64,000 nt of DNA from Trichopria drosophilae (Eukaryota > Arthropoda > Insecta > Hymenoptera > Diapriidae): positions 79,349,001 to 79,413,000 of the forward strand of contig CM059587.1 in NCBI GenBank assembly GCA_030407085.1. The letters are read 5' to 3'. Both the position numbers and the translations under genes were made by a program. Positions 1-12,232 of this stretch are shown here, in pieces; position 1 is the first letter of the stretch, and each line of letters begins with the position of its first letter. Below the pieces are notes generated by a model. The model worked only from the letters and a program-made list of their open reading frames with translations, did not search any database and was not told where the DNA came from.

Positions 1-17
1 AATATCGATAGTTTTGG

Positions 18-48
18 GCCTCCTCGGTCGAATCCCGAGGACGGAGGC
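18..48 (+). repeat. tRNA T-arm-like hairpin, possible SINE end
   Basis: A perfect 6-bp stem (CCTCGG/CCGAGG) closes a 7-nt TCGAATC loop, which is the geometry of a tRNA T-arm. An outer GCCTCC/GGAGGC stem overlaps it. There is no room before the window edge for the rest of a tRNA, so this could be the end of a tRNA-derived SINE, a tRNA pseudogene, or chance. Confidence 0.2.
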
Positions 49-60
49 ACCCTATAATTG

Positions 61-615
61 TGGAGGAAGAAGTTATGATCATTTAAAAAGGAGCTTCCGA
101 TTTTATAAAATATTTTTCGTAAAAATCGCGCATATGGTCAATGGAAATAAAGAGAATACTAACAATGTCAAAACATGCTACAATATTGTGTTCTTTGTCT
201 GTCCCGTCGGATTTTTATGAAGACAAAATGGCATCTACAAGATGGTGTCAGCAATTGGTAATTTTCAATTTTCTACAACATCTATCGATTATCCCGTGTG
301 AGAAACGTAATGATACTCACTGTATAGTAACGACGCAGTTACTGCAATGCTTAGCTATATTACTAAAACTACACATTTACAGTCCTGAATATATTTAGTA
401 CAATTATGCAGAGTTTTTATAGAATCTCGATACTTTTAGGTAGGCTTGTTGCTTTCAGGTTTCGTCGAAACCCTCTCGCGATCATTGCTCCTGTTATAGA
501 ATGGATTTTTATTTGGTCATAAGGTACTCAGATGACATTCGCCGTCTAATGATCTTGATATTCGTATCTGCAAGTAAATTAGATCATTATGTAGATCGAG
601 ACTTTAATATAACTG
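61..615. other. No gene seen
   Basis: AT-rich sequence with only short chance reading frames. I see no repeats or RNA structure here apart from the hairpin just upstream. Confidence 0.5.
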
Positions 616-885
616 CAGTAGTGTCCCGATATATATTTCCCCGCTCGGTGCTACGCCTTCCCCTCCCGTCTCGTTATATTTGCCAAAAGAAGGAGAGCGC
701 ACGCCGATTCTCCCACTCTTCTGAATCCCGTTATTTTCGTGACGTCGCAGCAGGCCCTTTCTGAGGCCTTAGCCCTAAAGGCGGGAGGAAAAGAGAGTGA
801 TGACAGGCAAATATAACTGGATGGAACCGGGAAAATATGCTGGGACGTAAATATAGCGAGATGTAATTATATCAGGACTCTACTG
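616..885. mobile_element. pogo/Tc1-like MITE, copy 1
   Basis: The element has inverted termini, CAGTAGTGTCCCG on the left and the complement of CAGTAGAGTCC on the right (ggactctactg). A TA follows the right end and TG, a one-base variant of TA, precedes the left end. The interior carries the phrases tctcgttatattt and gggacgtaaatata and a tttctgaggcc block, all shared with the copy at 3470-3679 in the opposite orientation. There is no coding capacity. TA-flanked CAGT termini fit the Tc1/mariner/pogo superfamily; the exact family is inferred. The terminal mismatches suggest an older copy. Confidence 0.7.
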
Positions 886-933
886 TATTTAGATAGTAAG
901 GCCAACCATTTCAATGGTAACGCCAACTTTTTT

Positions 934-1210
934 CAAATAAATAAATTTAATAAATAGAAATAAATTTAAATAAATATGATCATTGAAAAATGCAAAATTA
1001 CCAAACAGTTGCACGGAAAAAATATATAGTCGGCTCTACTACTCGAGTAGTAAAACGGACCAGACTTAAATATGTCTGTTATCGTTAAATCCCGTTATGT
1101 TCGTGACGTCACAGCAAGCCCTTTCTGAGGGTGCAACTGTTTGGTAATTTTGCATTTTTCAGTGATTCTATTTATTTAAATTTATTTCTATTTATTAAAT
1201 TTATTTATTT
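934..1210. repeat. Long inverted repeat with MITE fragment in the spacer
   Basis: Two arms of about 80 bp (934-1014 and 1131-1210) are near-perfect reverse complements. Each contains a phrase of the form ccaaacagttgcac and an (aaat)-rich outer part. The 116-bp spacer ends with a 40-bp stretch (1089-1130, gttcgtgacgtcacagcaag) that is almost identical to 730-765 inside the first MITE. The structure could be a foldback element or a local duplication in inverted orientation. Confidence 0.7.
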
Positions 1211-1860
1211 AAAAAAAAGAAGACGCTAAGGTGTGTGGTCAAATTTAAGCCTTTTACTTATTTTTATGGATTTATCTAAAATTGGCCATTTTTCCTTAGT
1301 AAATTGTGTAATACACATTAAATAAAAAAAAAACAGTTTATTTAATATTTCACAGTAATTCTTAATAATTTCTTAATCTGTTAATATCGCTTTTATATAA
1401 AAAAGTTATTTTCTCACGTTTATATTCCTTATTTGTTTTAGTATATCGCCATATGACAGACAGATAAGTACTTCATCAGTCAGTGCATATTTATTAATAC
1501 AAGGTCTGCAGCACACTTGAGTGTTCTATACAATTTTCAAGTCGATCTTTCTAAACAGATTATGTAAACTTTTTGTCACGCGAGATTGCTTGGATGTGAT
1601 TAACTTTAAAAGTCGCTGAGAAACCAAAAAGTATATATTATTATTATATTTATAACATTTCTTTTCCATAAGCGCAAAAATTGAAAAAGAAAATAGACAA
1701 TGAATATCGTTAAAAATGCGATGATTATGCTTCGTACGCTCTAAAAGCTGCTCCAGATTTTATGTAACACAGTCGTAGAAATAGAGGTTACATAACGATA
1801 CGGTAAATATTTATTGTAAAAGTTTACAGTATTTCCAGTTTATTTAGAAATTAAATTTTT
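1211..1860. other. No gene seen
   Basis: AT-rich DNA with nothing recognisable until the retrotransposon. The segment just before 1862 keeps the retrotransposon frame open back to about 1820 but no longer resembles the family. Confidence 0.4.
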
Positions 1861-1861
1861 A

Positions 1862-3163
1862 TTTTCGAACAATATTATATTATGTTATCCTCTTTATATT
1901 TTATTTAATAAATCCATTAATGAAGGGAGTTTGCCTAGCATATGGCACATGTCTTTTCTGTCGCCTATCTTTAAGAGTGGCGACAAAACAGATATAAAAA
2001 ACTATCGGCCTATCGCAATATTAAGTGCAATTCCAAAACTTTTTGATTTGATCATGAGTGAATTTATTTCATTAAAATTATCTAATTATATAATAGACAA
2101 CCAGCATGGGTTTGTACCAAAGAAGTCTACTGTAACGAATCTAGTCTCTTATCAACAATTCATTATCGACGCTATAGAGAGGAAACTTCAAGTTGATGCT
2201 ATTTACACTGACTTCTCGAAAGCGTTTGATACGGTCAACCATGACATGTTAATATATAAGCTACAAAAATTGGGAATCTCGGGATCCCTATTAGCGTGGA
2301 TGTTTAATTATCTCGCCCAAAGAAAGCTAATAGTGAGATATAAAAATTTTCAATCTAGGGAAATAAAAGCATCTTCTGTTGTACCTCAGTGATCTCACCT
2401 TGGCCCTATCCTATTTAATATATTTATTAACGATATTTTTTCCGTAATAACCTATTCCAATTTTATGCTATTTGCAGATGATTTGAAAATTTACAATACC
2501 GTAATAAGTGTATTAAGCTCAGAGGAAATACAAAGAGACCTTACTATATGGAATCCTTACTATAATATTCACATAAATAGACTAGAGAGGGTACAGCATA
2601 AATTTTTTAGATATGCATCCTACAAAATAGGTGCTCCAATGTCTTTCAATGAGCATAATTATATGTCGATCTCAAGTAGCTTAAAAATACCTACACTAAA
2701 GTCCGTCCGACAATTTACAGACGCTCAGTTCCTCTATAAATTACACAATAACCAACTACTGATTCCTAATTTAAGTTCAATCTTACCACAATATCACTCT
2801 GCATATGCATTAAGATTTCAACCAATATATCGTGCCTCTAATTACAGAACAAACTTAGGTTACAACTCTCCATCTTCTAGACTATGCTCATTATCTGATA
2901 ACCTGGTACATAACTGTAACAACATTTTTCAACTACCTTTTATTACTGCAACTAAATCCCTCAAATCGAATCTACTTGAATACGCTTAATCTAACACAAT
3001 TTATTCTCATCATTTCATTCGTACTCATTATCTATTTACTTCTTTAAACTGCTTTCAATGAACTCTGTATAACCTCAATTAAATAACTCATCTATGTACA
3101 CTACCTCAATATATTGTAACTTGTTATAAGGGCCTCAGGCCTGTTTAATAAATAAATAAAAAA
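1862..3163 (+). mobile_element. Jockey-like non-LTR retrotransposon, 5'-truncated and internally deleted
   Basis: Only the 3' half of the single-frame polymerase survives. It is followed by about 150 bp of 3' UTR with the phrase ataagggcctcaggcctgtt and an (AATA)n tail (3146-3163), which is a typical end for Jockey-group LINEs. The 5' truncation is the usual outcome of incomplete target-primed reverse transcription. I could not see a clear target-site duplication. There is no endonuclease domain and no ORF1 in the window. Confidence 0.9.
1874..2989 (+). pseudogene. Reverse transcriptase pseudogene (Jockey clade)
   Basis: The frame begins in the pre-RT region (LFNKSINEGSLPSIW) and continues through SPIFKSGDKTDIKNYRPI, the first catalytic block YTDFSKAFDTVNHDML, the turn before the active site (VPQ then SHLGPILFNIFIND), and the catalytic FADD box at about 2468-2479. 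A TGA at 2390-2392 sits exactly where the family has the glycine of VPQG-S, so a single GGA-to-TGA change explains the stop; the frame is unchanged on both sides. After DLTIWN the protein jumps to PYYNIHINRLERVQHKFFRY, a motif that normally lies well downstream of the thumb, so roughly 150 codons were lost in frame. It ends naturally at TAA 2987-2989. The element encoded its own mobilising polymerase; this copy is dead. Recognition of the family rests on these motifs. Confidence 0.92.
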
Positions 3164-3469
3164 TATTGAGGCTAGAAATAAATCGAGTCTACACGAAAAA
3201 TATCCAAATTGGGACGAAGTATTTGAAAAGTGACACATTGAGTGAAATTTCTTTTACCCGGTATGAGAATTCTTATGACCGTTAAAAAACATTTTTACCA
3301 TATAGGGAAAACAATATTTTTTTTAGCGGTTGAAAGACCATAGATTATAGAAAAATGTTTGAAATTTTAATAATCTGCCTTTTAAGAGTAATAACTTGAT
3401 AGTTTGACATAATCTGTTATATGTATATGCATACTAAACATTTGAACAAAACTGTAGTTGTCCAAACTA

Positions 3470-3679
3470 CAGTAGAGTTCCGGCATAAGTTCGTCTCGTT
3501 ATATTTACGTCCCAGCTTATTTGCCTGATTCCGTCTCGTTATATTTACCAGTTGCCCCCCCCCCCACCTTGCAGGCTGGGGCCTCAGAAAGGGAGTGAGA
3601 GAAGCGGCCCTCCTCATCTTTTGGATAATGTAACGAGAAGGCGAGGAACCGAGTGTGTAAATGTACCAGGACTCTACTG
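3470..3679. mobile_element. pogo/Tc1-like MITE, copy 2
   Basis: A 210-bp non-coding element bounded by CAGTAGAGTTCCGG on the left and by ggactctactg (the complement of CAGTAGAGTCC) on the right. It lies exactly between TA dinucleotides (3468-3469 and 3680-3681). It contains two tctcgttatattta phrases and a run of 12-13 C residues. It is a shorter, inverted relative of 616-885. The clean TA target duplication supports transposition by a Tc1/mariner/pogo-type transposase supplied in trans. Confidence 0.85.
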
Positions 3680-3681
3680 TA

Positions 3682-6600
3682 TGTTGTTTCAGTATGGAAG
3701 AAAAACAACTCGTCCTCAGAAGGGATAATAGACAAGGAATTATAACGGGTATAAGACTCCTCTCTTAGTGCAATAATTATTATAAGAGTATTAAATATTC
3801 GCAAATTTCTAAAATAAATGTATAAGAATTTTTTAAAATAAATTCTTTTTTAATTGGGGCAACATCGCGGGTTCATTAAAAAACTCAACTATTATTTATA
3901 TTTTATGGAATTCTTTAAAATGTAACTGTCATTGTTTTCCATCCAACAGGTATTTAATACAATTATCTGCCTTTATTCTTTGAATCTTCCATTTAATTCT
4001 CACATTATGCTGTTAACTTTTCTTAATAAAGAACCAAAAATAATTTTGACTCTAAATATTACTCTTATCTTAAAAGAGTATGTAATTGAATCAAGTAAAT
4101 AATTTTAGAAAATTCCAATTTTTCAGTATCATAAATATTTTGTCAAAATCCACTAACAATAAGATTTACCCAGTGCATATTCGCATTCAGATTTATTATT
4201 GTTAAAGCTAATTATCAAATAATGTATGACAATGTACAGAGCAATCCGTTGTTCTTGCCTAACAACACAAAAAAGATTTATTTTCATATTTTCTAGAACG
4301 AAAAGTAAAGAAAATAAAATAATACATTTAAAAAGGATATTCAAAATTATACACAGCCTAGTTCTTACTACATTGTGTTAAAAAAATCGGTTGTCAAAGA
4401 ATTACGATACAGAAATTACAAAACTGTGTGTGCAATATGATTCACATTATTGTAATATAAGCCGTTTAACGAATCCATAATAAAAACGGAAGGAAATGAA
4501 AATGTAACACACTAGTCCCTCTCAATATTAGCGTACCCAATAAAGACCAAATGTTTTTCACATAAATTTGTATCGTAGCAATTGTTTTTGATGTTATAAA
4601 GATATGAATTAAATATACTCAAATCATGAATGATTAATTTTATACGAAGGCTTGAATTTCCTGACTATAATAATTTTGTTTTAAATTTTCATATTACAAA
4701 TGTTAGAATCAACTCTATTTAAATGAAATAAGAAAAATGGCATTTATGAGGACATTTATACCTTTCCATCGTTTGTCCGAAATAATACCAAACTGTTTAA
4801 TAATAGAATGATTCTAATGAAACGTTTACACATTCCATAACATTTCGATCGAAAAATATCTTGAGTTTCAGTATTTACATTTTCACAAATCCATTAGCGG
4901 GGTCTAGATGGTACATCGTCTTACCAAGTGCCCAACTTACGAAGCAACAGAGCTGTTGAACTATGACAACGAAGTTAGGGACTTCAACATAGCATACCTT
5001 TAATCACCACTACTAGTGCCACTACTATAGTCAACAGAAACATGAAAGTTATGAAGACAAGTCTGAAGAGAATGAGGCTGAACTTAACGAAACAAGGATT
5101 CAAACCTCATTCACAATTCAAAGTGGCATTTATTCTATACAACTCAGATAAATAGGGTGGGAAGTAATTGTGCCTGAATTATATATAATATCGCATTGAG
5201 ACTACTTAGAAGTTGGTTGGAAGGGATCTGTAACAATATGTTTTTTTAGTCTTGAAGTGTCCGAAAATGAAAATTAAATAACACCTCTTCATAAAAAATT
5301 ATAGGAATATTAAAATAAAGTACAAATAATTTCGATATTAAGAAATAGTTTATTTATATCCACTATTAATATTTGATATATGGAACGAAATAAACTAGTT
5401 TATGTAATTAATACATGAGTAAATTCAATTAATATTGTGATTGTACTATTTAATAATCGGCAGAAATGGCATCATAGCTAACAATACTTATTTGGATTAG
5501 TTAATTCATGTTTAACGTTGCTCCTCTTTTTCTAGCCATAAAAGTTGATATCATTTTATGTAATTAAAATAATTTAAAAATGGCTAATGCTACTGCTAAA
5601 AATAGTCTAAATACCAATATTAATTCGTTTAATGATTTGTTTTATTTAATAATAATTACATAAATTGTATTGCATTTTTCCGTATTTAAGAATTTTATGA
5701 CAGATGTAATTGCTAGATTTATTTCAGTAAATTTACTGCCAATATTTTCTGTTATATCAATAATGTTCTGATATAAGTGACAATGATGAGTTTATTTTTA
5801 CATAATTTTAGTAAAGCTACTGATAGTTTTGCGATATTACATTCACTTATTAAGTATAACCTATCAAAGTGATAATCACTTGATTTTGTGCCTATTTAGC
5901 ATTGTTTGTAATTATATGGTCATAAATATGTAAAGAAACACAGTTATATGCTACCCATTTACATATAAAGTATGTGGGAAATTGAGAATTAATGTGTCGC
6001 CTTCTATCAGAAAATTGTAGCCATGAAAAATCCGAAAGATTTAAAATTGAATAAACGTAAAGTGCAAAAAGAATGATATTAACTGGATAACTTAACTAAA
6101 ATTCACAATTACTAATCTAACCTAAAAGTCGCAAACATTAAATTTTTTCATATCCCTTACCAAGATAATTATTAACTTTTACCATTTTCCCAACCACAAT
6201 TGAATTGAAATGTTTGCAGTATTACAGTTACATTAGTAAACTTTTAAAACCTTAGTAGGAGGTTAAGTGTTCATAATTTAAAGCTTCCTAATTTGATTTC
6301 AATTAACACTTTCTAATGACTTCATCATTTGACATATTTCAGTGAATTTTGTAAGTACGAAAATAAATACTCTGACTGCATAGCAGTTAGTCAAGAACTA
6401 TCACACTAGCTGAAGAAAATAGTTAATATACTAATTTAGAAGAGTTTTGACCAATAACAGTCATTAACAATGATTTATTTTTTAAGTGTGCACGAAAACA
6501 CTATGCAGACTGCAATTTATCTACTAAAAGTTCTTAGAAAATCCATACATCTTGTTCTAATACAAATCTTAGCCACGTGGATTACGAAGTCTGTCATGGT

Positions 6601-8204
6601 TGATGAAAAAATACGAGGTAAATTGAAGGCCACCAGCAAGTTATTATAGGAATCTATGCCATGAAATATCTAAAAGTAAATTCATGTTCAATAATTTTGT
6701 CCTTTTAGAGATATCTTCCGTTTTTTTTTATAATAAGATAAAAATAATATAACTTAAATGTTCTAGAAACTGTAAACGTATTAACGAATTTAGACGATTT
6801 TTAAACTTAGGCCATGCACAGTAACAAAATATATATTCAAAAGGCATTCTTCGTCGTATTAGAAGGTGAGATAAGGACCTAGTTCACGTATTCTACCAAG
6901 TTGAAAAACTAATAGCGAACTACCTGGACATCGTAATCGGGAACACAGAAACTCTAAAGCACGTATCTGTTAGAAATGTCGAAGAACGGAAGCTCCTACA
7001 TATATCTCGGTATTGTTTTATAATTTAACAAAAATCCTTAGAAATGAAACTTATATATTTTCCCTGGTATTTTACGTGCTAATCATAGAAATGTTAATAT
7101 TTAAATATCAGTTGCATGGAGAAAAATGTATCGTAAAAGACTTGCTTTAATATTTAAAAGAATTATTGTAAATAAAATAATACGTATCGAAAGCATATTA
7201 CACCCGGACAAATTTTCTTGGAAATTTTACAATTTCTGATGGTAACTTCAGGAGATTTGTGGAATGGTGAAAAACGCCATTTTTATCCTAAAAATGACTA
7301 GATTTTATTATGATTTTTACTAGCTGAACAGTAAAACAATGTCAGAAAAAATTGTAACTTTTCTCATTCAGCATGATGTCCCAAAATTACCATTAGAAAT
7401 GGTGAAAATGTTAAGAAAATTTTTCTCGGTGTGCAAATCGTCTACAATACCTGATAAATATTAAAAGATTATTAGTGCAGATTATGTAAATAATTTTACG
7501 AGTTGAACAATAATAAACAAAAAGAAATCAAATATTTTTCTACGTAATTTCTAATATACCATGACGACATAAATAGAACAACAATTAACAAATCATTGAT
7601 TACTATTTTTTAATATTTTACGGTATGTCCAGAACAATTAAATGAAACTGATGATTGCAGCAGTTATTTACTTCGAATATATTTGTCTGAATTGCATACA
7701 ATTATTGATTTATTGGAAATATTCAAAATATTTACATGTCATTGTTGAGAAATAATATGATGGAGATATTACAATTACAAAATTGAGAAATTGATTCAAA
7801 TGGCTATAAGAAAAATATGTTCAATTCCAATTACTTCAAATGACATGTAGGATAATTATAACATATCATGGGCCACTTCTGGGAATTTGAGTTTAAATTG
7901 GAAATAACCATTGTTTAACAATAATAGAAAGAAAATTAGAAGGAAGAACTTAACATGCTCTAAAAATGCTAACCCAATTAAATATTAACGAACATTGATG
8001 ATTAATTTTGTTGATTAAATCATTTTGATTTTACTTTTTAATCTGGAAAGAAATCACGGAATACAGTTTTCTCACTAATTTTTACTGTATTTTGAAATTT
8101 GTGAAAATGGGATCTAAAGAAATTATTAGTTATGAATATAATAAAGCAGTAATGACAATTGTGACACCAACCGAAGATTACACAGTTCCACAAAAAATCG
8201 AAAG
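3682..8204. other. 4.5 kb AT-rich stretch, no gene seen
   Basis: There are no credible exons, RNA genes or long repeats. Reading frames are short, hydrophobic and AT-driven. A less AT-rich patch at about 4895-5110 has no open frame of note. Confidence 0.5.
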
Positions 8205-9345
8205 TCCGGATCTGCAGATCGGACTACATCTATAACATGTTTTTTTTAGATCGCTGAATCTGAATCCGAAGACATTTAAGTCCATCACATCCGGTTTTAA
8301 TCTCAAAAAACTTTAAAAAATCCTGTAATTAGACCTTAAATGTTAAAATAAACAATAATTTACAGTTAGGAGTCCCTGCTACATTTTCGTGATGCTTTTG
8401 GGGTCGCGGGATCCATATCCAAAGTTTATTCCGCCCCATCACGTTAAGTTCTTGACATAACCTCAAAAAGAAATCTAAAAATGTACCCTGAAATATTAAA
8501 ATAAGGAAACATTCTGGCCAGCAAGGCACCATGGTTACATCCATACTGTACTTTCAGAACAGTCCAATATTGTGGAGAACTATCCTCTAATACATCCCAG
8601 TACAGTCCAGTATTCTCCAGTGCGATCCAGAACAGTCAAGTCCAGTACTGCTGAGATGACAGTTCCGTTTACTCCGGACAATTCACGGAGTAATTCCTCA
8701 GGACAAGTTGTCGAAACCTATTATACATGTGATGAACTTCGAATTAGGGTTCGGTGGCCGGAAGATCAGAAAAGACACATGGTATGGGTTTCAGGTTAGA
8801 ATTTTCCTTTATTTCAACAGTTTGGAGTGGATTTTAGTATATTTTTGAGATTGTGTCAAAAGACTGACCTGACGAGATCGAATGGACTTCGAATTCAATT
8901 TCAGCGGCCCAAAAAATATAACAGAAACATGTCTGCCTTCCAGAATAGAATTTTTCGTTATTTTTATATTTTAGGGTAGCTTTTGAGATTTCTTTTTGAG
9001 ATTATGTCAAGAACATAAAATGATGGGGCGGAATAAACTTTGGATATGGATTCGGCGACCCCAAAAGCATCACGAAAATGTAGCAGGGACTCCTAACTGT
9101 AAATTATTCATTATTTTAACATTTTAAGGTCTAATTATAGGATTTTTTAAAGTTTTTTGAGATTAAAATTAGATGTAGTCCGACTTCAAAAACGTAACGA
9201 AAATGTGGCATAGACTTTTAAGTGCAAGTTATTCTTCATTCTAAAATGTTGAGGCCTAATTATAGGATTTTTTTTCCTTTTGTGATTCAACGATCTAAAA
9301 AACATATTATAGACGTAGTCCGATCTACAGATCCGGAATGTGTCA
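8205..9345. repeat. 1.1 kb foldback built from diverged ~146 bp satellite-like units
   Basis: The left arm (8205-8520) and right arm (about 8935-9345) are reverse complements over roughly 300 bp. Long matching runs surround gtccctgctacattttcgtg and tttattccgccccatca. The right arm keeps one extra segment (about 9178-9270) that the left arm lacks. Within the loop and right arm a unit recurs about every 140-150 bp, recognised by variants of ttcggcgaccc followed by an acgaaaac-type phrase (8745, 8891, 9040, 9176). The structure is therefore an inverted duplication of a tandem repeat, not a simple TIR transposon. It has no coding capacity. Confidence 0.75.
8597..8655. repeat. Irregular short-period TCCAGT tract
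   Basis: A loop segment of the foldback made of spaced copies of TCCAG (cagtacagtccagtattctc and following) with an irregular period of about 10 bp. It is a degenerate minisatellite. Confidence 0.5.
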
Positions 9346-11546
9346 TTAATGAAAATATGAGCAATATTGTCAATATATGTCGAATCCATTATCTGTAGTA
9401 GAGCATAATGTTAAACAATTTATTTTACTAAACCATACGTTTTAGTCCCATTAGGTTAGTACCTACTGACGAAGAATAAATTCGGAAATTTATGTAAAAC
9501 GGATTATGATTAATTATTGTATTTCTAAATACGATTGCTTGTTGTCTATTAGATTGATATTGATATAAATTAAGAATATACTACATTGGCATTGACATAC
9601 GTCTGAAATAATGAAAGAAAAAACTGGAAAACTGTCAATGCCACGAGTTGTGCCTAATTACTGCTAATGAAATTTCATCGGTGTCTTTTTTCATCTAAAT
9701 TTATTTTCTTAATATGATTGCATATTATCTATTTACAAAGCAGGAAATTTTATTCTTTATATATATATGTAAATACTTTCTATGGATAATTGAAATAAGC
9801 ATCCTCTGACGCTGCGTAATTAATATTTTATTCTATCCCGAGTAAAAAAAAGTTGATGAAATTTTGATGAAATTTTAATCAAAATCGGTCAGATCCAAAA
9901 ATGATCCAAAAGAGGTCCAAGTTTTGAGACATTCCAGGACCAAAGTTGGACGCGTTTACAACCAAAAAACAATCGCAATTATAATTACATGAGATGAACA
10001 AATTAACCATTTTTGGATCTTTAAAGACAAAAATTGGATTAGTTTTCAATCAAAATACAAAAATGAGAAATTATAATTTTTCATAACTAAACTTTGCATA
10101 TTTTTGTGACAATAAAACATTCGCGTGAAATATAGTTGAAAACATTGAATAAAATGTTATTTAAATATAAACACTGAAATGAAAAAAGACAATATTAACT
10201 TCTATGATGGTTTTTATATATGCAGATAGAATACAACAAAGCGGATATTTTGTAGCGTTTTTACCATGATTTTCAGTAGAACAGATAAAATCAATATGCA
10301 TACTCACTTTTTTGTGTTATTTCGTCATAACCAGGGATGTAAACTACACTAAAAATATATATACTGCTGTTCGGCGTTGATTATTGTATGCAATATGATT
10401 AATCTCTCGTATAAAAACAAAAAATAATAAAACTAACGAATATATCTATTTAATTGTTTAAAAATATTTTGTATTTTTTTATTGAAATATATTATGAATG
10501 CCTAATAAAAGACACAAGGAATTGACATATTCTTTTCAATGCGATCTTTATGACACGTTTACTACATTATTTGCAATAAATTGGCAAATCTAGTTCAAAT
10601 TGTAAAATGTACTATCTTCGATTTTATAGCCAAATGACATTAGATAGAAATGCTATATTTTAAGAAAATGCAGAAAACTTTTTTATTTTTCAAGTATATC
10701 GGTCCAATAAAAACTACAAAATAAATTTCTGTGTTTCAATATTTGCAATTAAAAAATGGACTTGTATTAAGATAATACATTTTCATTTTTATTCGTTATA
10801 GTTAATCTACATATTTCTGTACTTGAAGAGAATATTTGGTGGTGTCTATTCAAGTAACCGAGATATACTAAAAGAAATTGCTTATGTTGTACGAGCAACC
10901 ATGTCTATTTTTCGATAAATCATATTATACTATATATTCTATTAGGACTCTCAAAAACTATAAAATTATAAGTTTGTAAAACACGAAATGAGTAATATTC
11001 AAAGGAAAAAACATAAATAGTTGCTTTTACTATTTAAATAGTAAGATTATTTACCAATTATTGAAGTCACTAATCAGACAGTAATCTAAGAAACATGCAG
11101 TGGGCCATGTTACCATTTATTTTATTGTTCCAACTATTTAATTATTTCGTGTATATTTACATTTTATCTTGAATATAACTTGCGCTGCGAAATCCTAAAC
11201 GCATTTATAATTTGTTCTTCAAACGGTTTATTTGTATTCTTTTATTGTTTAAAACGGTATGCAGTTAAAATAGCGACCAAAGAACTACAGATCCATGTAT
11301 AGCTTGACAATATAAAATATTTTTATATTTTACCGTTTCTAATCATTATTTAGGGATATGCTTTAATTTCGTCATTTTCGTTAAAAATTACAAGAATTTC
11401 TCTGATTTTTAATATCGATATTACGAAAATGCCACCAATATGTAATAAATTTTACAACATCTCTAAATATTCCAAACAAATTCAAACATAAATTACAGCA
11501 AATGTGTGCATAATTACAATCTGTTTGAATTATCATCTGAAATATT
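9346..11546. other. No gene seen
   Basis: AT-rich DNA. A patch at 9855-9960 has mildly repetitive phrases (gatgaaatttt twice, then gatccaaaa). Nothing else is recognisable. Confidence 0.45.
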
Positions 11547-11596
11547 CAATCCTCAATGTCATATACAATCCTCAATGTCATATACAATCCTCAGAC
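11547..11596. repeat. 19-bp tandem repeat, 2.6 copies
   Basis: The unit caatcctcaatgtcatata is repeated exactly at 11547-11565 and 11566-11584, then partially to 11596. It is a short minisatellite with identical units, so it is recent. Confidence 0.85.
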
Positions 11597-11720
11597 ATAC
11601 AAATTCCGAATTTGTCATTAAAAATTCTATTTCATAATATGAGGCATTAGACATTCGATAGTGGTGAAAAAAAAATCCGGGAACGGTAAAAAATTTAAAA
11701 AACCATTAATATTTAAAAAG

Positions 11721-12232
11721 CACTGAAACACGCGAAAAGATTTTTCAAAAAATCAATAATTGTTTTTTGAGGATTACGACCACCACCCTATAAGGGACAC
11801 ATGGGGTACGAGGGGGATCGAATATCAGAAATAACAACGTAGGTCGAATGGGGGTTAATTTGAAAGGTACTGGAGACAAATCTAAAATACTAGTCGTAGA
11901 TGGCGCTGCGACCACGAATAATTACTAGACTATTAAAATTTTTAATCTAGTAAATTTGTAGCATCAAAAGTCGTCGAAACACGTGAAACAAGTTCCCGAA
12001 AAAGCAGCTGTAACAGCGTAGTCGAATAATTCTGCGTACACTGATTGCAGCGCCACTATGACTAGTGTTTTCTATTAGTGTAGAAAAGACCTTTCCAATG
12101 AGCCCTCATTCGACCCATGTTGTCATTGAAGATTTTAGATCCCCCTCGTGCCCCTGGTGCCCCTTAGAGGTGAAGAGTCGCAACCCTCCAAATAGATAAA
12201 TTTAAAAAAATAATCGTTTCACGTGTTTCAGC
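11721..12232. mobile_element. Non-autonomous TIR element, ~512 bp
   Basis: The termini are CACTGAAACACGCG on the left and the complement of GCTGAAACACGTG on the right. The arms extend about 200 bp each with indels, and matching internal phrases include gggggatc, gtcgaatg and a ggcgctgc core on both sides. There is no coding capacity. Long degenerate inverted repeats around a short centre fit a foldback-type MITE. I did not find an unambiguous target-site duplication. Confidence 0.75.
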
